Below, piece by piece: positions 8,757 through 15,095 of a stretch of 15,095 bases of DNA. The notes below the pieces were generated by a model. The model was not told the DNA's origin and searched no databases. It worked only from the letters and a program-made list of their open reading frames with translations. The stretch spans positions 1-15,095 of the forward strand of contig JWZX01003108.1 of assembly GCA_001275005.1 (NCBI GenBank), given 5' to 3'. The DNA is from Chrysochromulina tobinii (taxonomy: Eukaryota; Haptophyta; Prymnesiales; Chrysochromulinaceae). A program made the position numbers and the translations under genes. Every line of letters begins with the position of its first letter. Positions within the stretch are counted from its first letter, which is position 1.

Positions 8757-10616
8757 ATGGCGATGGCCGCCTTCCAGCTCGCGACCCTCTTGACCACGGT
8801 CACGATGCTGCGCTCGGGCCGCACCACGCTGCTGCGCGCGCCAAAGCAGTTCCGCTCCGGGCACGTCTCTTTGTGCTCGACGCCAAACAGTGCTGCTTCG
8901 TTACCGCTGGCCGTACTTCGTTCGATCGAGACGCACATGTGTGGCCTCGGTGCGGGAGCGCCGGTGCTCATCTCGGTCAGCGGCGGATCGGACTCGGTGG
9001 CTCTGCTGCGCGTGCTCGTCGAACTAAATTCACAGCTGCAGTGGGATCTCGCCGCGGTGCACTTCAATCACGGGTTCCGCCGCGAATCCGAGGAGGAGGA
9101 GGTCTTTGTGCGGTCGCTCGCGGCGGAGCACGGCGTGCCCATGCATGTGCGTCGCTTGGCGGAGGCCGACCGCGCGCTGGCCAATGGCGTGCAGGAGCGC
9201 ACACGTGCCTGGCGCCGCACGGAGAGCCTCGCCATCCTTTCGTCCCTCGATGCGGCGCCCGAGCACGGCTCGGGTGGCCGTGAGCAGCCGCGCGGTGCGG
9301 TGATGCTTGGTCACCATGCGGACGATCAGCTGGAGACGATTGTGCTCAAGGGGTTGCGCGGCTGCCACCTGAGCAACCTGCACGGCATGCGCTGGCAGGA
9401 CGGCCCGTTTGTGCGCCCGCTCCTCGGCCAACGCAAGTCCGAGCTCGTCGCGTACCTGCGCGCGCTCGGCCAAGAGTGGCGGGAGGACGCGAGTAACGCT
9501 GTGCCCAAGTACAAGCGCAATCGCGTGCGGCTGCAGCTGCTGCCGCTGCTGGAGGAGCTGACGGGTGGCGGGCTGCACGCGCGCATCGGTGTCCTCGAGC
9601 AACAGAGCGCCCAGCTGCGCGAGTGGCTGCACCAAGCGAGCCACGCCCACCTCACCGCCGATCCTTTCTGGTCGACGTCGGCAGGGGCGCGCGGGCTGAG
9701 TGTGGCGCGGCTACGGCAGCAGGTCCCGATGGTGCAGGACGAGGTCCTTCATCTCCTCGTGCGTGATGGCGTCGAGGCTGCTGAAAGCAGCGCCGCTGAT
9801 GCGAGCGAGCTCGAGATGGAATCCCCGAGCGAGATCGGGGACGAGATCGAGTCGGTCGAGGGCGCCGAGGGCGCGCGCGTCGTCGCGGGCGCACCGGAGA
9901 GGCCGAGCGAGGGCAGCTCTGACGGTTATTCTGTGCCCTACGCCCAGCTCGTGCGGCTGCGTACGCAGCTCGAGCGCCCCAGCACGGAATGGACCCTCGA
10001 TCTCGCCGGCTGCTGCATCGTTCAAAGGGTGGGCGATCTGCTGACCGTGGCGCCGACGCGCCCAGCACGGCGCCCAGCAGAGACGACAACGGAGGACGAG
10101 GAAACGCTTCGCGGGAGCGTGGCGCTGGACGGCGTGACCGTTCGCTTCCCAGTCGGATGGGATGTGCGGGTGCGCTGGGCGGAGGATGGTGGCGGCGTCG
10201 CCGAGGCACATGCGACAAGTGCCGAAGCGGCGGCAGGGGCTGCCGGGGCGATTCCGGACGACGCGGCCGCTATGCACGAGGTGATCACGCTGCACAGTGT
10301 GCCACCCGATGCCGTGCTCGAGCTGCGCACGCCGCGCCCAGGCGACCGATTCCATCCACTGTGGCGCGAGGCCCCCATCGGACTGACCAACTTCCTGCGC
10401 GGGCAGCGTGTGGCGCTCGAGCGACGGCGCGCGACGCCTCTCGTGTGCCAAGCGGGCAGCCAGGAGGTGCTCGCTGTGCTCCAGCCGCGCCACGTCGCAC
10501 GCAGCGCCAGCCGGCCAGGCGCGAACTCGACGGCGCCGTCCTCGCGAGTGCTCTGGCTCGCGGTGCGGGCCGCTATGCCTGTGATCGGAGACCACAACGC
10601 GATCTTTGAAGTTTGA
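8757..10616 (+). CDS. tilS: tRNA(Ile)-lysidine synthetase, probably organelle-targeted
   Basis: TilS ligates lysine to C34 of tRNA-Ile(CAU), using ATP, so that the tRNA reads AUA and is charged with Ile. Seen: the PP-loop SGGSDS (75-80), VHFNHGFR (101-108), GHHADDQLET (185-194), RPLL (220-223) and the family block around YKRNRVRLQLLP (252-263). The C-terminal substrate-binding domain is present (about 519-604, with RPGDRFHPLW). At 619 residues it is longer than the roughly 430 of bacterial TilS. The excess is an N-terminal extension of about 65 residues, an acidic insert (339-391) and Ala/Gly/Glu-rich inserts (436-450, 477-506). Residues 1-56 have no Asp or Glu and are rich in Ser, Thr, Arg and hydrophobic residues, as expected of a plastid or mitochondrial targeting sequence. 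Starts at 8757 and 8763 are equally plausible. The gene is divergent from the SMCHD1-like gene. Enzyme identity is very secure; the target organelle is inferred. Confidence 0.93.
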   Translation: MAMAAFQLATLLTTVTMLRSGRTTLLRAPKQFRSGHVSLCSTPNSAASLPLAVLRSIETHMCGLGAGAPVLISVSGGSDSVALLRVLVELNSQLQWDLAAVHFNHGFRRESEEEEVFVRSLAAEHGVPMHVRRLAEADRALANGVQERTRAWRRTESLAILSSLDAAPEHGSGGREQPRGAVMLGHHADDQLETIVLKGLRGCHLSNLHGMRWQDGPFVRPLLGQRKSELVAYLRALGQEWREDASNAVPKYKRNRVRLQLLPLLEELTGGGLHARIGVLEQQSAQLREWLHQASHAHLTADPFWSTSAGARGLSVARLRQQVPMVQDEVLHLLVRDGVEAAESSAADASELEMESPSEIGDEIESVEGAEGARVVAGAPERPSEGSSDGYSVPYAQLVRLRTQLERPSTEWTLDLAGCCIVQRVGDLLTVAPTRPARRPAETTTEDEETLRGSVALDGVTVRFPVGWDVRVRWAEDGGGVAEAHATSAEAAAGAAGAIPDDAAAMHEVITLHSVPPDAVLELRTPRPGDRFHPLWREAPIGLTNFLRGQRVALERRRATPLVCQAGSQEVLAVLQPRHVARSASRPGANSTAPSSRVLWLAVRAAMPVIGDHNAIFEV

Positions 10617-11623
10617 ACGATCGCGGCGCAGCCAATAGTGGTGGTCCTGATAAATCGTAGACGCCAAGGGCGCCTAGGGGCGCGGCGAGGAGTTTTCATG
10701 GGGCTTTCTAGGACGGGAAGCGAAGCCTGTTTAGTGTATATACCGTACTCGGTACGCTGCTCGCTGGCACGGGCCCATCCGCCGCGGCCGGCTCGCGGCT
10801 GCCGCGCGGTCGACCCGCGCGGCGGACCTGCTGCGCTGCTCTGAGTCTCTGACGACCGGAACTGTGAGCCGCCCGGACCCAGCGGCAGCGCGCCAAACCG
10901 CACAGCACACTACCTCGACTCCCTAGCGCGAGCGCGGACGTAGAGGTACGCAGGTACCCATGAGCGAGGTACCGTAGTAGTATCAAGTATGATTAGTAAG
11001 AAAGTTTTCGAGTTCTGATATCTGAAAGCGAAGTATCCTCGAGAGCCACCGTCGAGCGACATCCCACGCGGTCCGGGTCCCCGGCCGCCGTCGCGGTACG
11101 GTAGCGCGTTCTAGGGGCGTGCGTGGCGCGCGTTCATGCTTCATCTTCCGATGCCGACGGCAAGCCTCGCGCGGCGGGGCCGCCCTCGTCGGCGGGCCGC
11201 TTGTTTGTTGTTTCGATCCGGCGATCGTGCACGTCCGATCCTGCATGGTACATGATGGTATCAAATCGAGTATCAAATGAATCGATACGGTTTCTATCGC
11301 GCTCTAATCGAACTAAAATGCCCGGCGTGCGGAGACGTCGCAAAAGCTCCACGCACCCGGACCGGACGACGCACCGACACCGCAACACATGCCAACACGA
11401 GCTCGATCCTGAACGTGACCGCATCCTCTGAGACCGCGGTCCCGCGCCCTCGTTCTCTACGTTCCGGGCTTTCCGCGGCATCCGCGCTCACTCTCCTCCC
11501 ATATCGTCTGCGACTCTACGTGCCAAATCGTATCGTGCTCTTACAACTCCAAGACGGGAGTCGCCCCCGTCCGCTGCCCGCCCGCTGGTCGCCACCCCTC
11601 GCGACGCCTTGGGCAGATGGAGC
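10617..11623. other. 1-kb convergent intergenic region with no convincing gene
   Basis: The tilS and FIH-like genes converge on this segment, so it holds both 3' UTRs. Short open frames exist on both strands (for example plus 11123-11431 and 11277-11648, minus 10983-11276), but none has a recognisable domain. Visible structure: small hairpins at 10741-10754 and near 10669-10682, a strong one at 10801-10823, a cluster of GGTAC motifs (10945-10973), a more AT-rich stretch (about 10975-11038), and short GTATCAA repeats (10980, 11258 and 11270 regions). No tRNA A/B-box pair was found. Confidence 0.6.
10801..10823. repeat. Perfect 9-bp GC-only inverted repeat
   Basis: GCCGCGCGG (10801-10809) and CCGCGCGGC (10815-10823) are exact reverse complements around the loop TCGAC. 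The arms are all G/C, so the RNA hairpin would be very stable. It lies about 185 bases past the tilS stop codon and could be a 3' UTR structure, but a high-GC background makes chance occurrence plausible. Confidence 0.8.
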
Positions 11624-13300
11624 TCAGATCGGCTGGCCGGTCTCCTGATGGGCCAGCCGTGGGAACCGGCCCTCGACGAGCTCACACAGCCATGCAGGCA
11701 CGTCCGCGGCGGGCATCACGTGCGTGAGGAGCCTGGTCACCTCCTCTCGCAGCGCGCCCACCTCTGGCATCGCCGACTCGGCCGGCTGCTCCGCGTCCGT
11801 GTGGCTCGCGAGCAGCGGTAGCACCAGCTGCGCCTTCGTGGCGCCCAGCTTCTGTGCAACGAGCTTCTCAATGTTTCGTCGCATCGCGAGGTGTTGCGAG
11901 GCTGAGAGCGGCAGCACCACCTTCTCGGGCTTGGCGCAGTCTTTGAACCAAAAGTTGAGCGAGACACACGCCTCGTCCAGGTTCTCGATGTGGTGCCACC
12001 AGTACTGCGGCAGGTAGAGCACCTCGCCCGGCTGCAAGATCGCTTCGAGGGGTCGTGCGGCGCGAAAGCGCGGGAAGCGGCTCAAGTCGGGGGCGTATAG
12101 GTCCACCTGGGATTGGCGGTCGCACGGATGGTGCATGGGGAACGGGTACAGGCAGCCAAAGTCCGCCGGCGAGAAGAGGATCACTCGCTTCGCGCCGTGC
12201 AGCTGCGCAAACAGGTTTTGCTGCTCGTCGTAGTGGCAGGGCGTCGTGTTGCCCTTTTGGCCGACGAGGAGCAGATTCGATGAGAGAGATCCCCAGCCGA
12301 GCCGCTGCTGCGTCGCGAGGACACCTTCCCAGTCGAAGGCGCGAAAGTCGGCCATCATCTCCGCACCTACGCCGTCGACCAGCGCAGTCTGAAGATACAG
12401 CCGCTGGCTGCCGCTGCTGGCATCGCCGCCAGCCGCATCGCCGCCGTCACCCGCCGCTGAATCCTTGCTGTCGACGCCCTCGGCGGGCGCCGCGCTGCCC
12501 GTCGACGCGAGGCCGGCGAGCCGTCGACGGAATTCGTCGATGTCCATGGAGAGCTTGGCCGTGTGGTCGTCTGCCGCGAAGGGGTAACCCGCCTGGTTCT
12601 TCTCGTCGTCCCAGTAGCGGAAGTGGCGCGAGCTAGAGCTGTACACGGTGCACGGCAGCCCGTGCATCTGTTGGCACAGGTAGTCGAGCGTCCACTTGCT
12701 CGCGGCACCACCAACGAGCGTATGGTGCGTCAGGATCACCGGCTTGCGCTGCTCGAGCAGCGCGCGCGCGGCCTTGGAACCAAAGGGGCAACGCGGCACC
12801 GAGCGCATCGGCGCGCAATGCACCGACCGGAAGCAATCCGGGGGCAGGTGCTCGGCCGCACTCGGCACCTCGGGCCATGCGTGTGGATCGAAACCGCCAG
12901 GCGGCGTGTCCAGCGCCGGCGCTGGCGGTGGGCGCTTGCGCGTATCGAGCGGCGGCACAGTGGCCGCAGTTGAGGGCTTTGGCGCCGGCGAGGGCTTTGG
13001 CGCCGGTTTCGACGCCGGCGCGGGAGCAGGTGGTGGCGGTGTCAAGGCAGCCGGTGGCGGTGAGAGCGCCACTTCGATTGCGGACAGCTGCTCACCAAGC
13101 GCGTGCCGCATCTCCTCCGTCTCACTCAAGCTGAGCAGCTGACGCAGCTCGTCCGCGTCCGCCTTGAGCTGCAACTCGATGCCCGTGATGGCCTCATTGA
13201 GCGCGTTGCGGGCCACAGGACACAGGGCCCTTACGAGCGGCCGCAGCTCGGCCAGGGCCGCAATGGCTTCGGGGGCAGTCGGAGGGTCGCCCGACGCCAT
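11624..13300 (-). CDS. HIF1AN: FIH-like (factor inhibiting HIF) JmjC asparaginyl/aspartyl hydroxylase
   Basis: This is an Fe(II)/2-oxoglutarate dioxygenase of 558 residues. In animals FIH hydroxylates Asn in HIF-alpha and Asn/Asp/His in ankyrin repeats. The core (about 175-460) carries TPCHYDEQQN (353-362): H356 and D358 match the iron ligands H199/D201 of human FIH, and T353 the 2OG-contacting T196. K371 in AKRVILF matches K214. HHPCDRQSQVD (390-400) is nearly identical to FIH. YWWHHIEN (433-440) supplies the distal His (436 or 437), and NFW (449-451) matches N294/W296. RRNIEKLVAQKLGA (474-487) matches the C-terminal dimerisation helix. Residues 1-80 look helical, 81-135 are Pro/Ala/Lys-rich, and 264-298 form a Gly/Ala/Ser/Asp-rich insert; none belongs to animal FIH. 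The start at 13300 is the first ATG; upstream the frame opens only with TTG at 13465. The hydroxylase class is nearly certain; the substrate is unknown, with ankyrin-repeat proteins the best guess. Confidence 0.92.
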   Translation of the reverse strand: MASGDPPTAPEAIAALAELRPLVRALCPVARNALNEAITGIELQLKADADELRQLLSLSETEEMRHALGEQLSAIEVALSPPPAALTPPPPAPAPASKPAPKPSPAPKPSTAATVPPLDTRKRPPPAPALDTPPGGFDPHAWPEVPSAAEHLPPDCFRSVHCAPMRSVPRCPFGSKAARALLEQRKPVILTHHTLVGGAASKWTLDYLCQQMHGLPCTVYSSSSRHFRYWDDEKNQAGYPFAADDHTAKLSMDIDEFRRRLAGLASTGSAAPAEGVDSKDSAAGDGGDAAGGDASSGSQRLYLQTALVDGVGAEMMADFRAFDWEGVLATQQRLGWGSLSSNLLLVGQKGNTTPCHYDEQQNLFAQLHGAKRVILFSPADFGCLYPFPMHHPCDRQSQVDLYAPDLSRFPRFRAARPLEAILQPGEVLYLPQYWWHHIENLDEACVSLNFWFKDCAKPEKVVLPLSASQHLAMRRNIEKLVAQKLGATKAQLVLPLLASHTDAEQPAESAMPEVGALREEVTRLLTHVMPAADVPAWLCELVEGRFPRLAHQETGQPI

Positions 13301-13525
13301 CCCTCCTCTCGAAGCAACGCGAGCGAGCGTGCGTGCGACGCGAAATGCGAAACTTCGTGTGCGACGCTCACGCGTACGTTTCGTCACAGGAAGGGTTACC
13401 CGTAACTGGCGACGCGGAGGATCCCACAACAGGCTCCGCGTCGGTGGTTCTTTGTCGATGAACAAAAGTTTGGATATCGAATCTCGGTGGTGTGCCCGCC
13501 GCGCCCGCCTCCGCCGCGTCGGTCG
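13301..13525. promoter_or_regulatory. Divergent spacer, probable bidirectional promoter of the FIH-like and SH3-like genes
   Basis: The 225 bp between the two start codons must serve both divergent genes. It contains repeated GCGACGC motifs, the palindromic ACGCGT core near 13370 and a 10-bp inverted repeat (13410-13443). No TATA box is visible. The FIH frame stays open through part of this segment (to 13465), but with no ATG. Promoter role is inferred from gene arrangement. Confidence 0.55.
13410..13443. repeat. 10-bp inverted repeat in the FIH/SH3 divergent spacer
   Basis: CGACGCGGAG (13410-13419) and CTCCGCGTCG (13434-13443) are exact reverse complements separated by 14 nt. The symmetry would suit a dimeric DNA-binding protein or an RNA stem in either 5' leader. 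Confidence 0.8.
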
Positions 13526-14149
13526 ATGGACGCGCTCATACGGCGGGAGAAGGAGCTAGCGGACGAGTCTGCGGCACGAGCTGCCAAAAAGGCGCCGCCA
13601 TCGAAGCCCCAGAGCGCAGCTGATTTGCTTGTGGGCAGCCAGCGTCCACAAAAGAAGAAGGAGCGGAAGAACTTTGCTGCTGACCGGGGACCGTCGTCGT
13701 CGAAGAGCGCTGCGGCGGCGCAGCCCCAGTTGGAGGATGAGGCTCTCGACGACAATGACTACGACGACGAGGAGGACGAGGACCTCCGCGAGAACGGAAA
13801 CCTCATGCCGGAGCTGCTCGAGGACCCGCGCTCGGCGGCCGAGGCTGATGCAGTCGTGGGCCGTCGCGTTTACGTGGAGCGCATGGTGCAACGAAAGGAC
13901 CTAAATCGTGGCAGCGCAACAGTGCTTGGTTGGAATGTAAAGCAGAATCGCTGGGAGATCGAGATGGACAAGGGAGACGAGCGCGTATTGGTGCGCTCTG
14001 CCAATCTTGGCTTTCTCGACGTCGCTCCGCTGGCGATGCAGCCGAGCAGCGGCAAGAAGCGGCGTGCGGCGGAGGAAGGCAGTAGTGTGGAGCTCAATGA
14101 GAAGAAGAAGAAGAAGAACCTCAAGAAAGCGCGCGATCTTGATCCATGA
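13526..14149 (+). CDS. Hypothetical nuclear protein with KOW/SH3-like barrel
   Basis: I do not recognise a named family for this 207-residue protein. Residues 1-60 are charged and Lys/Ala-rich, with a basic patch KKKERK (43-48). Residues 70-90 are strongly acidic (Asp/Glu runs). Residues 111-165 form a small beta-barrel pattern: VGRRVYVE, LNRGSATVLGW, NRWEIEMDKG, then VLVRSANLGFLD. This matches the SH3/KOW-like module common in algal proteins, where LNG...G.V..., gR..V and NL are the signature positions. The tail (177-203) holds two Lys/Arg clusters that would serve as nuclear localisation signals; KKKKK is encoded by a GAA/AAG-type purine run at about 14100-14117. The first ATG is at 13526; the frame is open from a GTG at 13487, which is not a likely eukaryotic start. 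It is divergent from the FIH-like gene. A chromatin, RNA or ribosome-biogenesis role would be a guess. Confidence 0.72.
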   Translation: MDALIRREKELADESAARAAKKAPPSKPQSAADLLVGSQRPQKKKERKNFAADRGPSSSKSAAAAQPQLEDEALDDNDYDDEEDEDLRENGNLMPELLEDPRSAAEADAVVGRRVYVERMVQRKDLNRGSATVLGWNVKQNRWEIEMDKGDERVLVRSANLGFLDVAPLAMQPSSGKKRRAAEEGSSVELNEKKKKKNLKKARDLDP

Positions 14150-14551
14150 AGTGAATCAGCACTGATGCCGTGATGCGTATGCGGGACACGGCTCACCGTA
14201 GACTGCGGGACGACGGCAAGGGCCAAGGCCTAGCGAGAGCAATGCATTGAAATTGACTGAGAGCGTCGTGGCTCTTAGATTTGTATCATGGGCATACAGG
14301 TTGCTTTGGTTTTCAGATGCTTCCATCTCAAACGCGCGAAGAAAAGCCCAATACGGCGTCCCGCGGACGAAATGCGCTGAACGTTTTGCGAATTCCGCAA
14401 GAGGAAAAGGCTATCTTTGCTGTCTGGATACTCTGCCTGGCGAGGTCGTGCCTGACGACCTTGACAGCGGCATCCAATTCTTAGGACCACTTGGAGGAGG
14501 CCCGCGGACCTCATTGAGTAGGAAACAGCCGCTCAAGCGCCGTCAGATCCC
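14150..14551. other. Intergenic region before the Ser/Gly-rich gene, no gene recognised
   Basis: About 400 bp, less GC-rich than the coding regions, between the SH3-like stop and the next start. Short overlapping open frames (plus 14247-14639 and 14281-14484, minus 14275-14514) give unrecognisable products. There is a 7-bp hairpin at 14443-14461 (arms AGGTCGT/ACGACCT, loop GCCTG) and the palindrome CAATGCATTG at 14240-14249. It probably holds the 3' UTR of the SH3-like gene and the promoter/5' leader of the next gene. Confidence 0.5.
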
Positions 14552-15095
14552 ATGCCTCGGAAGGCTGCTGGAGCCGGCAGCTCGAGCTCGAGTGACCCAC
14601 CACCTGAATCACCGCTGCCTACTTCGCCGCGCAGCCTGAATCGGCAGGCAAAGCTCCACAGATTGCTCAAGCAGCTGCATTCACACGCCGCAGAAGGCAG
14701 CAGCGAGGCCGAGGTGGCCGCAAAAGCTGCAGGCCACAGGGGGGCGCTCGGCCCTCTCGGCGACGGCACGGAGGAGGCGCAGCCTGCCAATGGCGCGGCC
14801 ACGGCTCACGCGGCCAGCGGCGGCCGCAAGGGCAAGGGTGGCAAGCGCAAGCATGAGGACGAGGAGGCCGACGGCGACGAGTCCTCAGGCGTGGCCGCCT
14901 CGGGCGCAGGCGGCGGCCGCGGCAGCAGCAGCAGCAGCAGCAAGCTGCCAGGAGGCGACCTGCCACCGCCGCTCCAGGTGGACGTGGACGCCGCCAATGG
15001 CGAGCGCAGCGGCAGCGGCAGCGGCGGCGGTCGCGGTAGCGGTGGCGACGGCGGCGGTGGCGGCGGTGGCGGCGGTGGCGGCAGTGGCGGCGGTG
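14552..15095 (+). CDS. Partial Ser/Gly-rich, probably nuclear protein, running off the window
   Basis: The frame is open from ATG 14552 to the window end (181 codons plus one base), with an in-frame TAG at 14519-14521 just upstream, so this is the first possible Met after a stop. The product begins MPRKAAGAGSSS. It has a short helical basic stretch (about 29-45), a bipartite-like basic patch RKGKGGKRKHEDEE (92-105) followed by acidic residues, a run of six Ser (125-130) and an almost pure Gly/Ser region from about residue 153 to the edge. No folded domain is visible in this part, so function cannot be assigned. The basic-acidic composition suggests a nuclear protein with a disordered N-terminus. 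The open frame could partly reflect GC-rich repeat sequence, and an intron could begin past the edge or remove part of what is shown. Confidence 0.55.
   Translation, partial: MPRKAAGAGSSSSSDPPPESPLPTSPRSLNRQAKLHRLLKQLHSHAAEGSSEAEVAAKAAGHRGALGPLGDGTEEAQPANGAATAHAASGGRKGKGGKRKHEDEEADGDESSGVAASGAGGGRGSSSSSSKLPGGDLPPPLQVDVDAANGERSGSGSGGGRGSGGDGGGGGGGGGGGSGGG
14922..14942 (+). repeat. (GCA)7 trinucleotide microsatellite
   Basis: Seven perfect GCA units. In the reading frame of the Ser/Gly-rich protein they appear as six AGC codons (Ser 125-130). Such a tract is prone to length change within a species. Confidence 0.9.
15008..15095 (+). repeat. GGC/GGT simple repeat, truncated by window end
   Basis: From about 15008 the sequence is almost wholly (GGC)n and (GGCGGT)n with a few AGC/AGT, CGC and GAC interruptions. 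It encodes Gly with occasional Ser, Arg and Asp. The many closely spaced GG runs on the plus strand could form two-layer G-quadruplexes. The tract continues beyond the window. Confidence 0.85.

Noticed and set aside
8577-8864. 96-residue N-terminal extension of the SMCHD1-like frame
   Set aside because: The extension begins with GTG, contains no ATG, is Arg/Gly-rich without homology and would overlap the start of tilS. The first ATG at 8576 sits directly before the ubiquitin-like domain.
11205-11222. TTTCGATCC, reminiscent of a tRNA B box
   Set aside because: The expected G53-C61 pair is missing, and no A box or acceptor stem could be placed around it.
11277-11648. 123-codon plus-strand frame with a CPACG motif near its start
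   Set aside because: One CxxC is not enough for a zinc domain, the rest is Arg/Pro/Ser-rich without a fold, and the frame overlaps the end of the FIH-like gene.
13301-13465. 55-residue N-terminal extension of the FIH-like frame
   Set aside because: It opens with TTG and has no internal ATG; the ATG at 13300 has a favourable G at +4.
13487-13525. Upstream GTG start for the SH3-like protein
   Set aside because: GTG is not a usual eukaryotic start, and the ATG at 13526 follows 13 codons later.

Overview
The window looks like nuclear DNA of a GC-rich, intron-poor microbial eukaryote, most likely an alga; I cannot name the lineage. All complete genes are single uninterrupted reading frames. Their products are eukaryotic (an SMCHD1-type GHKL/SMC-hinge protein and an FIH-type JmjC hydroxylase). 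One gene encodes a bacterial-type tRNA(Ile)-lysidine synthetase with an N-terminal extension that looks like an organelle-targeting sequence. I see no operons, Shine-Dalgarno-driven starts, tRNA or rRNA genes, CRISPR arrays, transposases or insertion sequences.

Layout. Bases 1-254 are the 3' flank of the first gene and carry a 23-nt imperfect tandem duplication. Bases 255-8576 (minus) encode a 2773-residue SMCHD1-like protein: ubiquitin-like domain, GHKL ATPase with intact N, G1 and G2 boxes, transducer, a long beta-rich Ig-like region with a Cys/His cluster, coiled coil, SMC hinge and basic tail. A 180-bp divergent spacer (8577-8756) separates it from a tilS-type gene (8757-10616, plus). A 1-kb convergent intergenic region (10617-11623) follows, with a perfect GC-rich hairpin but no convincing gene. 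Bases 11624-13300 (minus) encode a 558-residue FIH (HIF1AN)-like asparaginyl hydroxylase with every key catalytic residue. A second divergent spacer (13301-13525) leads to a 207-residue acidic/basic protein with a KOW/SH3-like barrel (13526-14149, plus). After about 400 bp without a recognised gene, a Ser/Gly-rich, probably nuclear protein begins at 14552 and runs off the window end.

How they relate. The genes form two divergent pairs (SMCHD1-like/tilS and FIH-like/SH3-like), which suggests shared bidirectional promoters. I see no evidence that the products form one pathway. SMCHD1-like is a chromatin/DNA-repair type protein, TilS acts on organellar tRNA, and FIH is an oxygen- and 2-oxoglutarate-dependent hydroxylase.

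The strongest points of interest are: the giant intronless SMCHD1 homologue with extra beta-domains and a possible zinc-binding insertion; a fully catalytic FIH homologue with an unusual helical/proline-rich N-terminus in what is probably a non-animal; and the structured divergent promoters. I did not find a clear undescribed multi-gene system.
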